Positions 9,300 to 17,178 of a DNA stretch of 64,000 nt are shown here, piece by piece; the first letter of the stretch is position 1; each line of letters begins with the position of its first letter. The notes beneath the pieces were generated by a model that saw only the letters and a list, made by a program, of their open reading frames with translations, did not search any database and was not told the DNA's origin. The position numbers were made by a program, and so were the translations under genes. The DNA is taken from positions 1 to 64,000 of the forward strand of contig DAIDJM010000002.1 of the NCBI GenBank assembly GCA_027451405.1, written 5' to 3'. Source of the stretch: Acetobacteraceae bacterium (GTDB taxonomy: Bacteria; Pseudomonadota; Alphaproteobacteria; Acetobacterales; Acetobacteraceae).

Positions 9300-9951
9300 C
9301 GCAGGCCTCCACAAGCCAGGTCCGGGGTTCGCCGCCGCGGCAGCGGAGCAGCTCGAGCCGCCATTGGGCGCGGCCGATGCCGGGGCTGGGCAGCGGCGCC
9401 GAAGGCAGCGCCGTCACGCGCCAGCGCGTGGCGGCGGCGGTGGGCAGGGGATCGGCGGTGCCGCGCGGGCGGCGCAGCGCGAGCGCGGTGACGCCCGATT
9501 TCTCGGCCGCGAGCCCGAGGCGGCGCGAGGCGGTCATGCCGAGCTTGTCCAGCTCGCCGAGCACGGCCGCGAGGCCGGGATGGCGCAGCGCTTCCTCCAT
9601 GGCGAGCAGCACGGACCGATCGTCGGGCAGCCAGGCATGGAGCACGCGGTCGGGATGGAGGCCGGCCTGGGCGAGGCCCGGCGCGAAGAGGTCGGGGGTG
9701 GTGGCGCACCAGAGGACCGGCGCCTCGAGGCGGGCGAGGATGCCGGCCGCGAAGAGCGTGGCGGCGGGTGCGAGATGCGGGGAGGCGCCGCCGCCGGCGA
9801 TTTCGTGCAGGGCGCCGCGGGCGAGGCCGCCTTCCGGCAGCGCCTGGTCGAGCGCGGGCAGGCCGAAAGGCAGCAGGCCCCCGGGACGGGCGGCGGGTCG
9901 CTCGAGCGCGCGGATGTGGGCGCGCAGGCTGGCGATGGCGGGCGGGGTCAT
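9223..9951 (-). CDS. imuA: ImuA, RecA-like SOS mutagenesis protein
   Basis: First gene of the SOS mutasome operon, 242 residues. ImuA proteins are RecA/SulA-like and interact with ImuB and RecA. Recognisable segments are LRAHIRALERP, LPFGLPALDQALPEGGLARGALHEIAGG (the position of the RecA fold's ATP-site region, though without a clean Walker A), and LWCATTPDLFAPGLAQAGLHPDRVLHAWLPD. The ATG at 9951 directly abuts a LexA box and there is no Shine-Dalgarno sequence. The predicted transcript start falls on or next to the ATG, suggesting leaderless translation. Confidence 0.9.
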   Translation of the reverse strand: MTPPAIASLRAHIRALERPAARPGGLLPFGLPALDQALPEGGLARGALHEIAGGGASPHLAPAATLFAAGILARLEAPVLWCATTPDLFAPGLAQAGLHPDRVLHAWLPDDRSVLLAMEEALRHPGLAAVLGELDKLGMTASRRLGLAAEKSGVTALALRRPRGTADPLPTAAATRWRVTALPSAPLPSPGIGRAQWRLELLRCRGGEPRTWLVEACDAQGRLALSPLLPGRALGAAAIRAA

Positions 9952-9966
9952 GTTCTTATTTTGTTC
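9952..9966 (-). promoter_or_regulatory. LexA (SOS) box upstream of imuA
   Basis: On the plus strand the sequence reads GTTC-TTATTTT-GTTC, an exact match to the alphaproteobacterial LexA operator GTTC-N7-GTTC. It touches the imuA start codon and covers the predicted -10 element, as expected for repression of a DNA-damage operon. Confidence 0.92.
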
Positions 9967-9986
9967 CCGTATGCCGGAAGAGTCAA
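9958..9986 (-). promoter_or_regulatory. Predicted sigma70-type promoter of the imu operon
   Basis: Reading the minus strand, TTGACT (9981-9986; 5/6 to the -35 consensus) is separated by 17 nt from CAAAAT (9958-9963; 4/6 to the -10). The expected start site lies about 7 nt further, at the imuA ATG. The -10 lies within the LexA box. Confidence 0.65.
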
Positions 9987-10212
9987 GGCAAGGCGGCCCG
10001 GGGCCTTTCGACCGGAAGTCTCAAGAAAAGATCCGGCCTTCATCAGACCATACAAGAATAGGCGCGCGCCGATAAACGCGGCTTATAGAAGAAGCCGATA
10101 CACTTATATTTTTATGTCTTATGATCGTCCCAACTATTTCTGATTATTCCAGCCGCCCCGCTTCGGGCATCTCCCGCCGGCCATTCAGGCCCGACTGTTC
10201 CAGGGGGATAAT

Positions 10213-10869
10213 ATGCCGGACCGATTTCGTCTTGCCGCCGCAACCGCGGCGCTCTGCCTCGCGGCTGCCTTGCCCGCCGCCGCCCAGACCGTGCCCGATG
10301 CCGGTTTTTCCGCCGGCGACGTGCTCGTGCGGGTGCGCGCGATCGGCGTGATCCCCGAAGACAGTTCGAGCTCGATCTCGGCGATCGGCGGGAATGTGAG
10401 CGTCACCGCGACGCCGGCCCCCGAACTCGATCTCTCCTACTTCATGACCGACCATCTCTCGTTCGAACTGATTGCCGCGAGCACGCGGCACGAGATCGCG
10501 GCCGAGAACACCGCACTCGGCCATGTCGATGTCGGCAGTACCTATATCCTGCCGCCGACGCTCACCGCGCAGTACCATTTCCTGCCGCATGGCATGATCG
10601 ACCCGTATCTCGGGCTCGGCGTCACGGTCGCCTTCTGGTACGACACCAATCCGGCCGGCGGCGCGGTGACCAAGCTCGGGCTCGGCACCACCGCGGGACC
10701 GGCGATCGACGCCGGCGTGGATGTGCACCTGACCGGACGCTGGTACGCCAATTTCGACATCAAGCAGATCTTCCTGCCGGTGACCGCGCGCATCGACAGC
10801 GGCGCGATCATCGCCAAGACCGATCTCAATCCGTTGGTGATCGGCGCCGGTATCGGTTACCGGTTCTGA
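10213..10869 (+). CDS. ompW: OmpW-family outer membrane beta-barrel protein
   Basis: A 218-residue outer-membrane protein of the small eight-stranded OmpW family, proposed channels for small hydrophobic molecules. A signal peptide is clear (RFRLAAATAALCLAAALPAAAQ, cleavage after Ala-Gln or AAA). It is followed by the OmpW hallmarks VRVRAIGVIPED, LDLSYFMTDHLSFELIAA, LPPTLTAQYHFLP, IDPYLGLGV, and a C-terminal beta-strand ending in GYRF with the terminal Phe needed for barrel assembly. The ATG has a GGGGGA box just upstream. It converges with the LysR gene and the two 3' ends overlap by 13 nt. The substrate is unknown. Confidence 0.9.
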   Translation: MPDRFRLAAATAALCLAAALPAAAQTVPDAGFSAGDVLVRVRAIGVIPEDSSSSISAIGGNVSVTATPAPELDLSYFMTDHLSFELIAASTRHEIAAENTALGHVDVGSTYILPPTLTAQYHFLPHGMIDPYLGLGVTVAFWYDTNPAGGAVTKLGLGTTAGPAIDAGVDVHLTGRWYANFDIKQIFLPVTARIDSGAIIAKTDLNPLVIGAGIGYRF

Positions 10870-11849
10870 CCCGCCTTCCGCCGCCCGGGCGCGGCACGGG
10901 AGACCGTGCCGTGGCCGGCGGCCGCCTCGTCGGGCTGCGGCGCGCCCACCGCGCCCGCGAGTTGCGCGGCCTGCTCGTGCAGGAACGCGAGGAACGTGCG
11001 CGCCACCACCGAAAGCTGCTTGCCGCGCGGCCAGACCACATACCAGTAGCGGCGGATCGGAAACCCCTCGACATCGAGCTCGGCCAGCTCCGCCTGCGGT
11101 CCGCCGAGCCGGATCGTGCTGCGCGAGAGGATCGCCAGCCCCAAGCCGCCGGCCACCGCCTGCATGATGGCCTCGTTGCTGCCGAGCTCCATCTTGACGC
11201 GCAGCCGGAACGCGCGGTCCTGGAAGGCGCGCTCGACCGCCATGCGCGTCCCCGAGCCCTGCTCGCGCATCACCAGCGCGACGCCGGCCAGCTCGGCGAA
11301 CGGGATGGCCCGGCGCGGGACCCAGGGGTGCGACACCGGGGCCAGCACCACGAGCGGGTTCTCCATCAGCCGCTCGCTCTCGATGTCGGCGCCGTCGGGC
11401 GGGACCCCCATGACGTAGAGATCGTCCTCGTTGCCGGCGAGCCGCTCGAGCAGCCGGTCGCGGTTGACCACCTGCATGGCGATGTCGATCCCCGGAAAGA
11501 GGTCGCAGAACGGCCCCAGCACGCGGGGCATGAAATATTTGCTGGTCGTCACGACGCACAGGCGGAGCCGGCCCTGTTTGAGCCCCTTGAGGTCGGCGAT
11601 GGATTGTTCGAACCGCGACCAGGTCTCGAGCCAGTCCCCGCAGGTGCCCAGCAGCTCGCGCCCGGCATCGGTGAGGTAGAGCCGCTTGCCGACATGCTCG
11701 ATCAGCGTCAGCCCCACCTCCTCCTGGAGCAGCCGCAGTTTTTTCGAGACGGCCGGCTGGGTGACGTGCAATTCCTCGGCGGCGCGCGAGAAGCTCCCGA
11801 GCCGGGCCACCGACTCGAAGGCCTTGAGCTGTCCCAGGGTGACGCGCAT
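10857..11849 (-). CDS. LysR-family transcriptional regulator, CbbR-like
   Basis: A 330-residue regulator with an N-terminal winged helix-turn-helix (LGQLKAFESVARLGSFSRAAEELHVTQPAVSKKLRLLQEEVG) and a periplasmic-binding-protein-like effector domain (RLRLCVVTTSKYFMPRVLGPF...NRDRLLERLAGNEDDLYVMG). That effector-domain pattern is characteristic of CbbR proteins, which activate CO2-fixation genes. It is divergent from dabB, and a palindrome lies between them, so it very likely controls the inorganic-carbon uptake operon. Start choice: ATG 11849 (MRVTLGQLK) fits the family best; ATG 11858 and GTG 11867 are possible. Confidence 0.88.
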   Translation of the reverse strand: MRVTLGQLKAFESVARLGSFSRAAEELHVTQPAVSKKLRLLQEEVGLTLIEHVGKRLYLTDAGRELLGTCGDWLETWSRFEQSIADLKGLKQGRLRLCVVTTSKYFMPRVLGPFCDLFPGIDIAMQVVNRDRLLERLAGNEDDLYVMGVPPDGADIESERLMENPLVVLAPVSHPWVPRRAIPFAELAGVALVMREQGSGTRMAVERAFQDRAFRLRVKMELGSNEAIMQAVAGGLGLAILSRSTIRLGGPQAELAELDVEGFPIRRYWYVVWPRGKQLSVVARTFLAFLHEQAAQLAGAVGAPQPDEAAAGHGTVSRAAPGRRKAGQNR

Positions 11850-11868
11850 TCCGGCCATCGCGGGCACT

Positions 11869-11884
11869 ATAACCTAAGGGTTAT
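11869..11884. promoter_or_regulatory. Palindrome in lysR-dabB intergenic region, candidate LysR operator
   Basis: ATAACC-TAAG-GGTTAT is a perfect 6-bp inverted repeat with a 4-nt centre, in the AT-rich divergent promoter region between the regulator and dabB. LysR-type regulators bind dyads of the T-N11-A class in such positions. Binding is inferred. Confidence 0.55.
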
Positions 11885-11970
11885 GCTCAGCCCAATATCT
11901 ATTCATTTTTATTCATCTTCTCCAAGCCGCACTTAGGCGCCGTTCATCTCGGCACATCGGAGATTTTTCC

Positions 11971-13539
11971 ATGATCATCGACCAACCTGCCCTCGTGGCC
12001 CTCGCCCCGCCGGCAGCGTTCCTGCTGGCGGCCGGGATCGCGTTCGCGGGCCCGGCGCGGCGTCCTCGCCTCGCCCCCGCTCTGTCGCAATTCGCCGCCC
12101 TCGCCGCCATCGGCGGGGCGCTCTACACCATCTTCCTGCTTTTCCAGGCCGGGCCCGGCACCAGCCCGCTGATCGGCGGCGGCGGGATCGGCATTTCCGA
12201 GCGGCTCGACGCGGTGAGCGTCACGATGCTGCTGCTCGTCAGCTTCGTCGGCTGGGTCGTGGTGCGTTATTCCGCCACTTATATGGATGGCGAGGCGCGC
12301 CAGGGCCCGTTCACGGGCTGGCTGTGCCTGACGCTCGGCACCGTGCTGATGCTGGTCTCGGCCGGCAATCTGTTTCAGCTCGTGCTGGCCTGGATCGGAA
12401 CCAGCCTGTTCCTGCACCGGCTGTTGCTCTTCTATCCCGACCGGGCGGCGGCGCAGCGCGCCGGGCGCAAGAAATTCGTCTCCGCGCGGATCGGCGACGC
12501 GGCGCTGCTCGCGGCGGCCGTTCTGCTTGCGAAAGCCTACGGTACGTCGGATCTCGGGACCATTCTGCACGCGGCCGCGTCCGGCATCGCACCCTCCGGC
12601 ACCGTTGCGGCGGCGATCCTGATCGCCTTCGCCGCCTGCCTCAAATCGGCGCAGTTCCCGACCCATGGCTGGCTCACCGAAGTGATGGAGACGCCCACCC
12701 CCGTCTCGGCCCTGCTGCATGCCGGCGTGATCAACGCGGGCGGCTTCCTGGCGGTGCGTTTCGCCGACGTTATGCTGCTTTCGCCGGGCGCGCTCGCGGT
12801 GCTCGTGGTGATCGGCGGATTCACGGCGCTGTTCGGCGGCCTCGTGATGCTGACGCAGCCGGCGGTGAAGACCTCGCTCGCCTGGTCCACGGTCGGACAG
12901 ATGGGCTTCATGATCCTCGAATGCGGGCTGGCCCTCTTCCCGCTCGCGCTGCTGCACATCGTGGCGCACTCGCTCTACAAGGCGCACTCGTTCCTGATCT
13001 CGGGCGGCGCGGTCGAGAGCGTCGCCGCCTTCCGCCGGCCGGGCGCGGTCGCGATCCCGGATGCGGGCGCCGTCGCGCGGGCCTTCGCCATCGCCATCGC
13101 GATCTATGCCGGCATCGGTCTCGCCTTCGGCTTCCACCACAAATCGCCGCAGGCGATCGCGCTCGGCGCCATCCTGATCTTCGGCGTCGCCTATCTGATC
13201 GCGCAGGGTCTCGCCGATCACGCGCCCGAGGCGCTCACGCGCCGCACCGCGACCTACGCCTTGATCACCTCGGTCAGCTACTTCGTGCTGCAAAAACTGG
13301 CGGTGTTCGCGACCGCGGGCACGCTGCCGCCGGCGCCCGAGCCCGGCCCCCTGCAATGGGCGATGATCGCGGTCGCGGTCGGCAGTTTCGGTGGCGCAGC
13401 GATCGTGCAGTCGATGTTCCCGCTCTGGGCCTATCATCCGGCCGCCTCGGGGCTGCGCGTCCACCTCTCCAACGGCTTCTACGCCAACGCCGTGTTCGAC
13501 CGCCTGCTCAGCGGCTGGAACACGCGCAAGACGGCCTGA
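11971..13539 (+). CDS. dabB: DabB, NuoL-like membrane subunit of inorganic carbon pump
   Basis: A 522-residue integral membrane protein of the proton-conducting complex I/Mrp subunit family. It has around 13-14 hydrophobic segments and the antiporter signature [38 protein letters not shown], containing the conserved Lys and His of the ion path. No other complex I genes are nearby. It is directly followed by the DUF2309 gene dabA, and together they form the DAB system, a cation-gradient-driven bicarbonate/CO2 accumulator. The ATG at 11971 has GGAG about 8 nt upstream. The divergent CbbR-like regulator supports induction under carbon limitation. Confidence 0.92.
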   Translation: MIIDQPALVALAPPAAFLLAAGIAFAGPARRPRLAPALSQFAALAAIGGALYTIFLLFQAGPGTSPLIGGGGIGISERLDAVSVTMLLLVSFVGWVVVRYSATYMDGEARQGPFTGWLCLTLGTVLMLVSAGNLFQLVLAWIGTSLFLHRLLLFYPDRAAAQRAGRKKFVSARIGDAALLAAAVLLAKAYGTSDLGTILHAAASGIAPSGTVAAAILIAFAACLKSAQFPTHGWLTEVMETPTPVSALLHAGVINAGGFLAVRFADVMLLSPGALAVLVVIGGFTALFGGLVMLTQPAVKTSLAWSTVGQMGFMILECGLALFPLALLHIVAHSLYKAHSFLISGGAVESVAAFRRPGAVAIPDAGAVARAFAIAIAIYAGIGLAFGFHHKSPQAIALGAILIFGVAYLIAQGLADHAPEALTRRTATYALITSVSYFVLQKLAVFATAGTLPPAPEPGPLQWAMIAVAVGSFGGAAIVQSMFPLWAYHPAASGLRVHLSNGFYANAVFDRLLSGWNTRKTA

Positions 13540-13573
13540 CCGAAACGCAACCGATCCGACGGAGTCCTCTGCC

Positions 13574-16000
13574 ATGAACGCCATCACACCGGTGGAAATC
13601 GACCCGCCCATCCTCGTCGCCGCCGCCGACCGCGCGGCCCGCGCGATCCCGCCGCTCTGGCCGCTCGCGTCCAGCGTCGCCGTGAACCCCTATCTCGGCC
13701 AGGCGGGCGAAACGCTCGCCGAGGCCGGCGCCCGGCTCGCGCGCGTCGCCGGCGCGCCGGTCACGATGCCCCGCAGCTGGTACCTGGAACGGATCGAAGC
13801 GGGCGCGATCACGGAAGCCGACCTGCGCGCGGCACTCGAGACCGCGCCGGCGGCGCTCCGCCCGGCGAACGTGGCGGCACTCCGCGAAGCCGCGCGGCGG
13901 CCGGCGCCGGCGCCGCGCGCGCTGCCCACCATCGCCGATCTCGCCGCCGAGGTTTCGGGCATCGACTGGCCCGGCCTCATCGCCGAGCGGCTCGGCGCCT
14001 GGATGGGTGGTTATTTCGATGTCGGACAGGCCCTCTGGACGGCACCGCACGGCCGCACCGCCTATGCGGCATGGCGCGCCGTCGCGACCTACGATCTCAC
14101 GCCCGAGATCATCGGTCTGCCCGGCTTCGCGCGGCATGTCGCGGACGCGCCGGAGAACGCCGAGGGGGCGATCGCCCGCGCGACACGCCGGCTCGGCGTC
14201 GGTCAAGCGGCGCTCGACACCTATTTCCATCAATTGCTGACGACGCTGGCCGGATATGGGCAATATGCCCGCTACCTGCTCTGGCAGGCGGAGCTCGGGG
14301 GCGGGACCGACGGCACCATCGTCGATCTGCTCGCGATCCGGCTGATCTGGGAAGAAGCGCTCTGCGCGCATTACGGCGAGCGCATCGCCGATGCCTGGCG
14401 CGCCGCGCGCGCCGCGCACGCCGAGCCGGTCGTGCCTTCAGCGGAACAGACGATCGACGCGATCCTGCAGGAAGCCGCCGACCGCGCAGCGCAGCGCACG
14501 CTGGCGGCCACCCTGGCCGCACCCCGCGCCAGCGCGGGCGGCAAGGCTCGGCCCATGCTGCAGGCGGCCTTCTGCATCGATGTGCGCTCGGAAGTCTTCC
14601 GCCGCGCGCTCGAATCGCTCTCGGATCAGATCGAGACGATCGGTTTCGCCGGCTTCTTCGGTGTCTTCGCGTCACACCGGCGCTTCGCCTCCGACGTGGA
14701 CGAGCTGCGCCTGCCGGTGCTGCTCAATCCGTCGGTGCGCACCTGCGCCGGCGGTCCCGCGGATGCGGCGGCGGACGGCAAGGCGCGCATCAAGCTCCGC
14801 ACCAAGCGCGCCTGGTTCCGCTTCAAGCTCGCGGCGGTCTCCTCCTTCGCGTTCGTCGAGGCCACCGGGCCGCTCTACATCGTCAAGCTGATCCGCGATT
14901 CGCTCGGCCTCGTGCATGGCGACCCGTCGCTCGACGATCCGGCGCCGCGGCCCGACCCGGCGCTCGATGCCGAAGCGCGCATCAAGTCCGGCGAGATCGT
15001 GCTGCGCGCGATGTCGCTGACCGAGAATTTCGGGCGTATCGTTCTGCTCGCGGGCCATGGCGCCAATGTCGTGAACAATCCGCATGCGAGCGCGCTCGCC
15101 TGCGGCGCCTGCGGCGGCTTTTCGGGCGAGGTGAATGCGCGCGTGCTCGCCGCGCTGCTGAACGACCCTGTCGTGCGCGCGGGACTCGTGACGCGAGGCA
15201 TCACCATCCCCGAGGACACGCTGTTCGTCGCGGCGCTGCACGACACCACGACCGATGCCGTGAAGATCTATGCCGACGATCAGCCGGTGCGCGGCTTCGA
15301 GCACGATCTGCGGCAGGTGGAGGGCTGGCTGGAGACGGCGGGCAAGCTCACGCGCGCCGAGCGCGCGCTGCGGCTGCCGCGCGCGCGCAGCGAAGGCAGC
15401 GTGATCCGGCGCAGCCGCGACTGGTCGGAGGTGCGTCCCGAATGGGCGCTCGCCGGCTGCAGCGCGTTCATCGCCGCGCCGCGCGCGCGCACCGCGGGCC
15501 GGAATCTCCAGGGCCGCGCCTTCCTGCACGATTATGTGTGGCAGAAGGACGAGGGGTTCCCGGTGCTCGAGCTGATCATGACCGCGCCCGTGGTGGTCGC
15601 GAGCTGGATCAGCCTGCAATATTACGGCTCCTCGGTCTCGCCCGAACTGTTTGGTGGCGGCAACAAGCTGCTGCACAACGTCACGGGCGGCATCGGCGTT
15701 GTGGAAGGCAATGGCGGGCTGCTGCGGCCGGGTCTTCCCTGGCAGTCGGTGCATGACGGCGAGCGCTACATGCACGAGCCGCTGCGCCTCTCGGTGTGCA
15801 TTGAGGCGCCGATCGACGCGATGACGGACATCCTGCGGCGCCATGCGGGCGTGCGCGCGCTGTTCGACAATCGCTGGCTCAACCTGTTCGCGCTCGACGA
15901 GAACGGGAAGATGCGCTGGCGCTACAACGGCAATCTCGAGTGGGTTGCCGTGGAAGGCGCCGCCGGGCGGCCGGCGCGCGTGCTCGAACCCGCATCCTGA
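13574..16000 (+). CDS. dabA: DabA, carbonic-anhydrase-like subunit of inorganic carbon pump (DUF2309)
   Basis: An 808-residue cytoplasmic, membrane-associated zinc protein that, with DabB, is thought to hydrate CO2 vectorially to bicarbonate. The beta-carbonic-anhydrase-type metal site is intact: C334 and D336 in FCIDVRSE, H495 in [12 protein letters not shown], and C510 in ALACGACGG. The C-x-D pair and the His-to-Cys distance of 15 match those I recall for the Halothiobacillus protein (C351, D353, H524, C539). The frame is open far upstream, overlapping dabB, but ATG 13574 with GGAG about 9 nt ahead gives the family N-terminus. The 34-nt gap to dabB indicates one operon. Confidence 0.93.
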   Translation: MNAITPVEIDPPILVAAADRAARAIPPLWPLASSVAVNPYLGQAGETLAEAGARLARVAGAPVTMPRSWYLERIEAGAITEADLRAALETAPAALRPANVAALREAARRPAPAPRALPTIADLAAEVSGIDWPGLIAERLGAWMGGYFDVGQALWTAPHGRTAYAAWRAVATYDLTPEIIGLPGFARHVADAPENAEGAIARATRRLGVGQAALDTYFHQLLTTLAGYGQYARYLLWQAELGGGTDGTIVDLLAIRLIWEEALCAHYGERIADAWRAARAAHAEPVVPSAEQTIDAILQEAADRAAQRTLAATLAAPRASAGGKARPMLQAAFCIDVRSEVFRRALESLSDQIETIGFAGFFGVFASHRRFASDVDELRLPVLLNPSVRTCAGGPADAAADGKARIKLRTKRAWFRFKLAAVSSFAFVEATGPLYIVKLIRDSLGLVHGDPSLDDPAPRPDPALDAEARIKSGEIVLRAMSLTENFGRIVLLAGHGANVVNNPHASALACGACGGFSGEVNARVLAALLNDPVVRAGLVTRGITIPEDTLFVAALHDTTTDAVKIYADDQPVRGFEHDLRQVEGWLETAGKLTRAERALRLPRARSEGSVIRRSRDWSEVRPEWALAGCSAFIAAPRARTAGRNLQGRAFLHDYVWQKDEGFPVLELIMTAPVVVASWISLQYYGSSVSPELFGGGNKLLHNVTGGIGVVEGNGGLLRPGLPWQSVHDGERYMHEPLRLSVCIEAPIDAMTDILRRHAGVRALFDNRWLNLFALDENGKMRWRYNGNLEWVAVEGAAGRPARVLEPAS

Positions 16001-16050
16001 AGGCGGGAACGAGGCGGGTGCGCCGCAGGCCCGTGCGGCGCACCCAGGCG

Positions 16051-16112
16051 GCCTTCGGCGGGCAGGGGCTTTGCCCCTGCAACCCACTGGGGCCGGAGGG
16101 CCCCAGACCCCA
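16051..16112. repeat. R1 repeat, left half of an inverted pair
   Basis: Full-length copy, head to CAGACCCCA. It is paired with the copy at 16157-16219 in opposite orientation. Between them CTTTCAA (16115-16121) and TTGAAAG form further inverted arms, so the whole 16051-16219 region could fold into one long hairpin downstream of dabA. Confidence 0.8.
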
Positions 16113-16156
16113 TGTCTTTCAATGAGCCGTGCCGGTTTAGACGACTTTTGAAAGTA

Positions 16157-16219
16157 ATGGGGTCTGGGGCCTTCCGGCCCCAGCGGAGTGCAGAGGCAGA
16201 GCCTCTGCCCGCCGGAGGC
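16157..16219. repeat. R1 repeat, right half of an inverted pair
   Basis: Full-length copy in opposite orientation to the one at 16051, ending GCCGGAGGC. The pair sits between the convergent dabA and enoyl-CoA hydratase genes and could terminate both. Confidence 0.85.
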
Positions 16220-16257
16220 AATCGAGATAAGTCGATTCGTCAGATCGCCATGCGGAC

Positions 16258-17040
16258 TCAGCTTGTCTGGTGACGGCCGCGAGTCCGCACGGCCTCGCGG
16301 CGGCTTTCGATGTCGGACGCCGGGATGCTGGCATTGAAGGAGGTCGAGACGCGCTGCTCGAGCGCCATCGCGTCGCGGAACGGCAAGGCGAAACCTTCCT
16401 CGATGAGACGCTTGTAGGCGAGCAAGGTGGCCGGCTCGATACCGGCCATGTCGTTCGCGAGTTTCAGGGCTTCGGGCAGCAGCGCGTCGGCGGCGACGAC
16501 CCGGCTCACGAGGCCCCAGGACGCGGCGGTGCTCGCGTCGATGAAATTGCCGGTGAAGGCCATCTCGCGCGCCCGGTAGAGCCCGATCAGGCGCGATAGT
16601 TTCTGCGAGAGACCCCAGCCCGGAAGAATGCCGACCCGCGCATGGGTATCGGCGAAACGCGCATTCACCGATGCGATCAGCACGTCGCAGGCGAGCGCCA
16701 GCTCGAAGCCGCCGGTGATCGCGACGCCGTTGATCGCGCCGATCACCGGCTTGCGGCATTGTTCCAGGGCGACAACCGGGTTGTCGCCGGCTTCGGTGGC
16801 GTTGGCGGCGGCGATCGCCGAGGCATCGGAGCCGAGCTCCTTGAGATCGAGACCAGCGCAGAAGGCGCGGTCGCCGGCGCCCGTCAGCACGATCGCGCGG
16901 ATCTCGGGGCTGTCGGCAAGGTTTCTGAATGTGGCAGCGAGTTCGAGACGGAGCGCCTTCGACAGCGCATTCATGGCGTGGGGGCGGTTGAGGGTTACGG
17001 TCGCGACCGGGCCGGTGATTTCGGTTTTCAGGTTGTGCAT
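16258..17040 (-). CDS. Enoyl-CoA hydratase/isomerase family protein
   Basis: A 260-residue crotonase-fold protein acting on acyl-CoA thioesters. The oxyanion-hole segments are visible (AFCAGLDLKELG; GAINGVAITGGFELALACDVLIAS), and the first catalytic Glu is kept in GGFELA. The second catalytic Glu found in classical hydratases is replaced: the segment reads FADTHARVGILPGWG, with His where ordinary hydratases have Glu. Hydration may therefore be weak, or the reaction may differ; the subfamily is common in bacteria. ATG 17040 (MHNLKTEITGP) is chosen with GGAG 9 nt upstream; the longer frame to 17100 runs into the R2 repeat. Single gene, no operon partner visible. Confidence 0.85.
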   Translation of the reverse strand: MHNLKTEITGPVATVTLNRPHAMNALSKALRLELAATFRNLADSPEIRAIVLTGAGDRAFCAGLDLKELGSDASAIAAANATEAGDNPVVALEQCRKPVIGAINGVAITGGFELALACDVLIASVNARFADTHARVGILPGWGLSQKLSRLIGLYRAREMAFTGNFIDASTAASWGLVSRVVAADALLPEALKLANDMAGIEPATLLAYKRLIEEGFALPFRDAMALEQRVSTSFNASIPASDIESRREAVRTRGRHQTS

Positions 17041-17057
17041 GTGCAGCCGCTCCTTTT

Positions 17058-17095
17058 GTTCTTTTTTTGAAAAAAAAGAACCAAAAAAACTTTCT
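17058..17095. repeat. R2 T/A-rich hairpin repeat, copy A
   Basis: Perfect 11-bp stem GTTCTTTTTTT / AAAAAAAGAAC (17058-17081) with a 2-nt loop, then CAAAAAAACTTTC. It is inverted relative to copy B at 17135. It may terminate transcripts coming from the minus strand. Confidence 0.7.
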
Positions 17096-17134
17096 CGCAT
17101 GATACGTGCGGGCTGGACCGCACCGTTCTATTCG

Positions 17135-17172
17135 GGAAAGTCTTTTTGCTTCTTTTTCTTAAGAAAAAGAAG
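17135..17172. repeat. R2 T/A-rich hairpin repeat, copy B
   Basis: GGAAAGTCTTTTTG followed by a perfect 12-bp palindrome CTTCTTTTTCTT / AAGAAAAAGAAG (17149-17172). It lies 6 nt beyond the stop of the hydrolase/flavin-reductase gene and is a good candidate intrinsic terminator for the glyS-ppdK operon. Confidence 0.7.
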
Positions 17173-17178
17173 AATCCC

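Noticed and set aside
6330-9491. Plus-strand open frame of 1053 codons opposite the DUF2142 and imuB genes
   Set aside because: It spans two real genes and an R1 repeat; Arg/Gly-rich shadow translation without motifs.
16051-16219. R1 pairs considered as CRISPR repeats or an integron array
   Set aside because: Copies alternate in orientation, are not regularly spaced, have no unique spacers of fixed size, and no cas or integrase genes are near.
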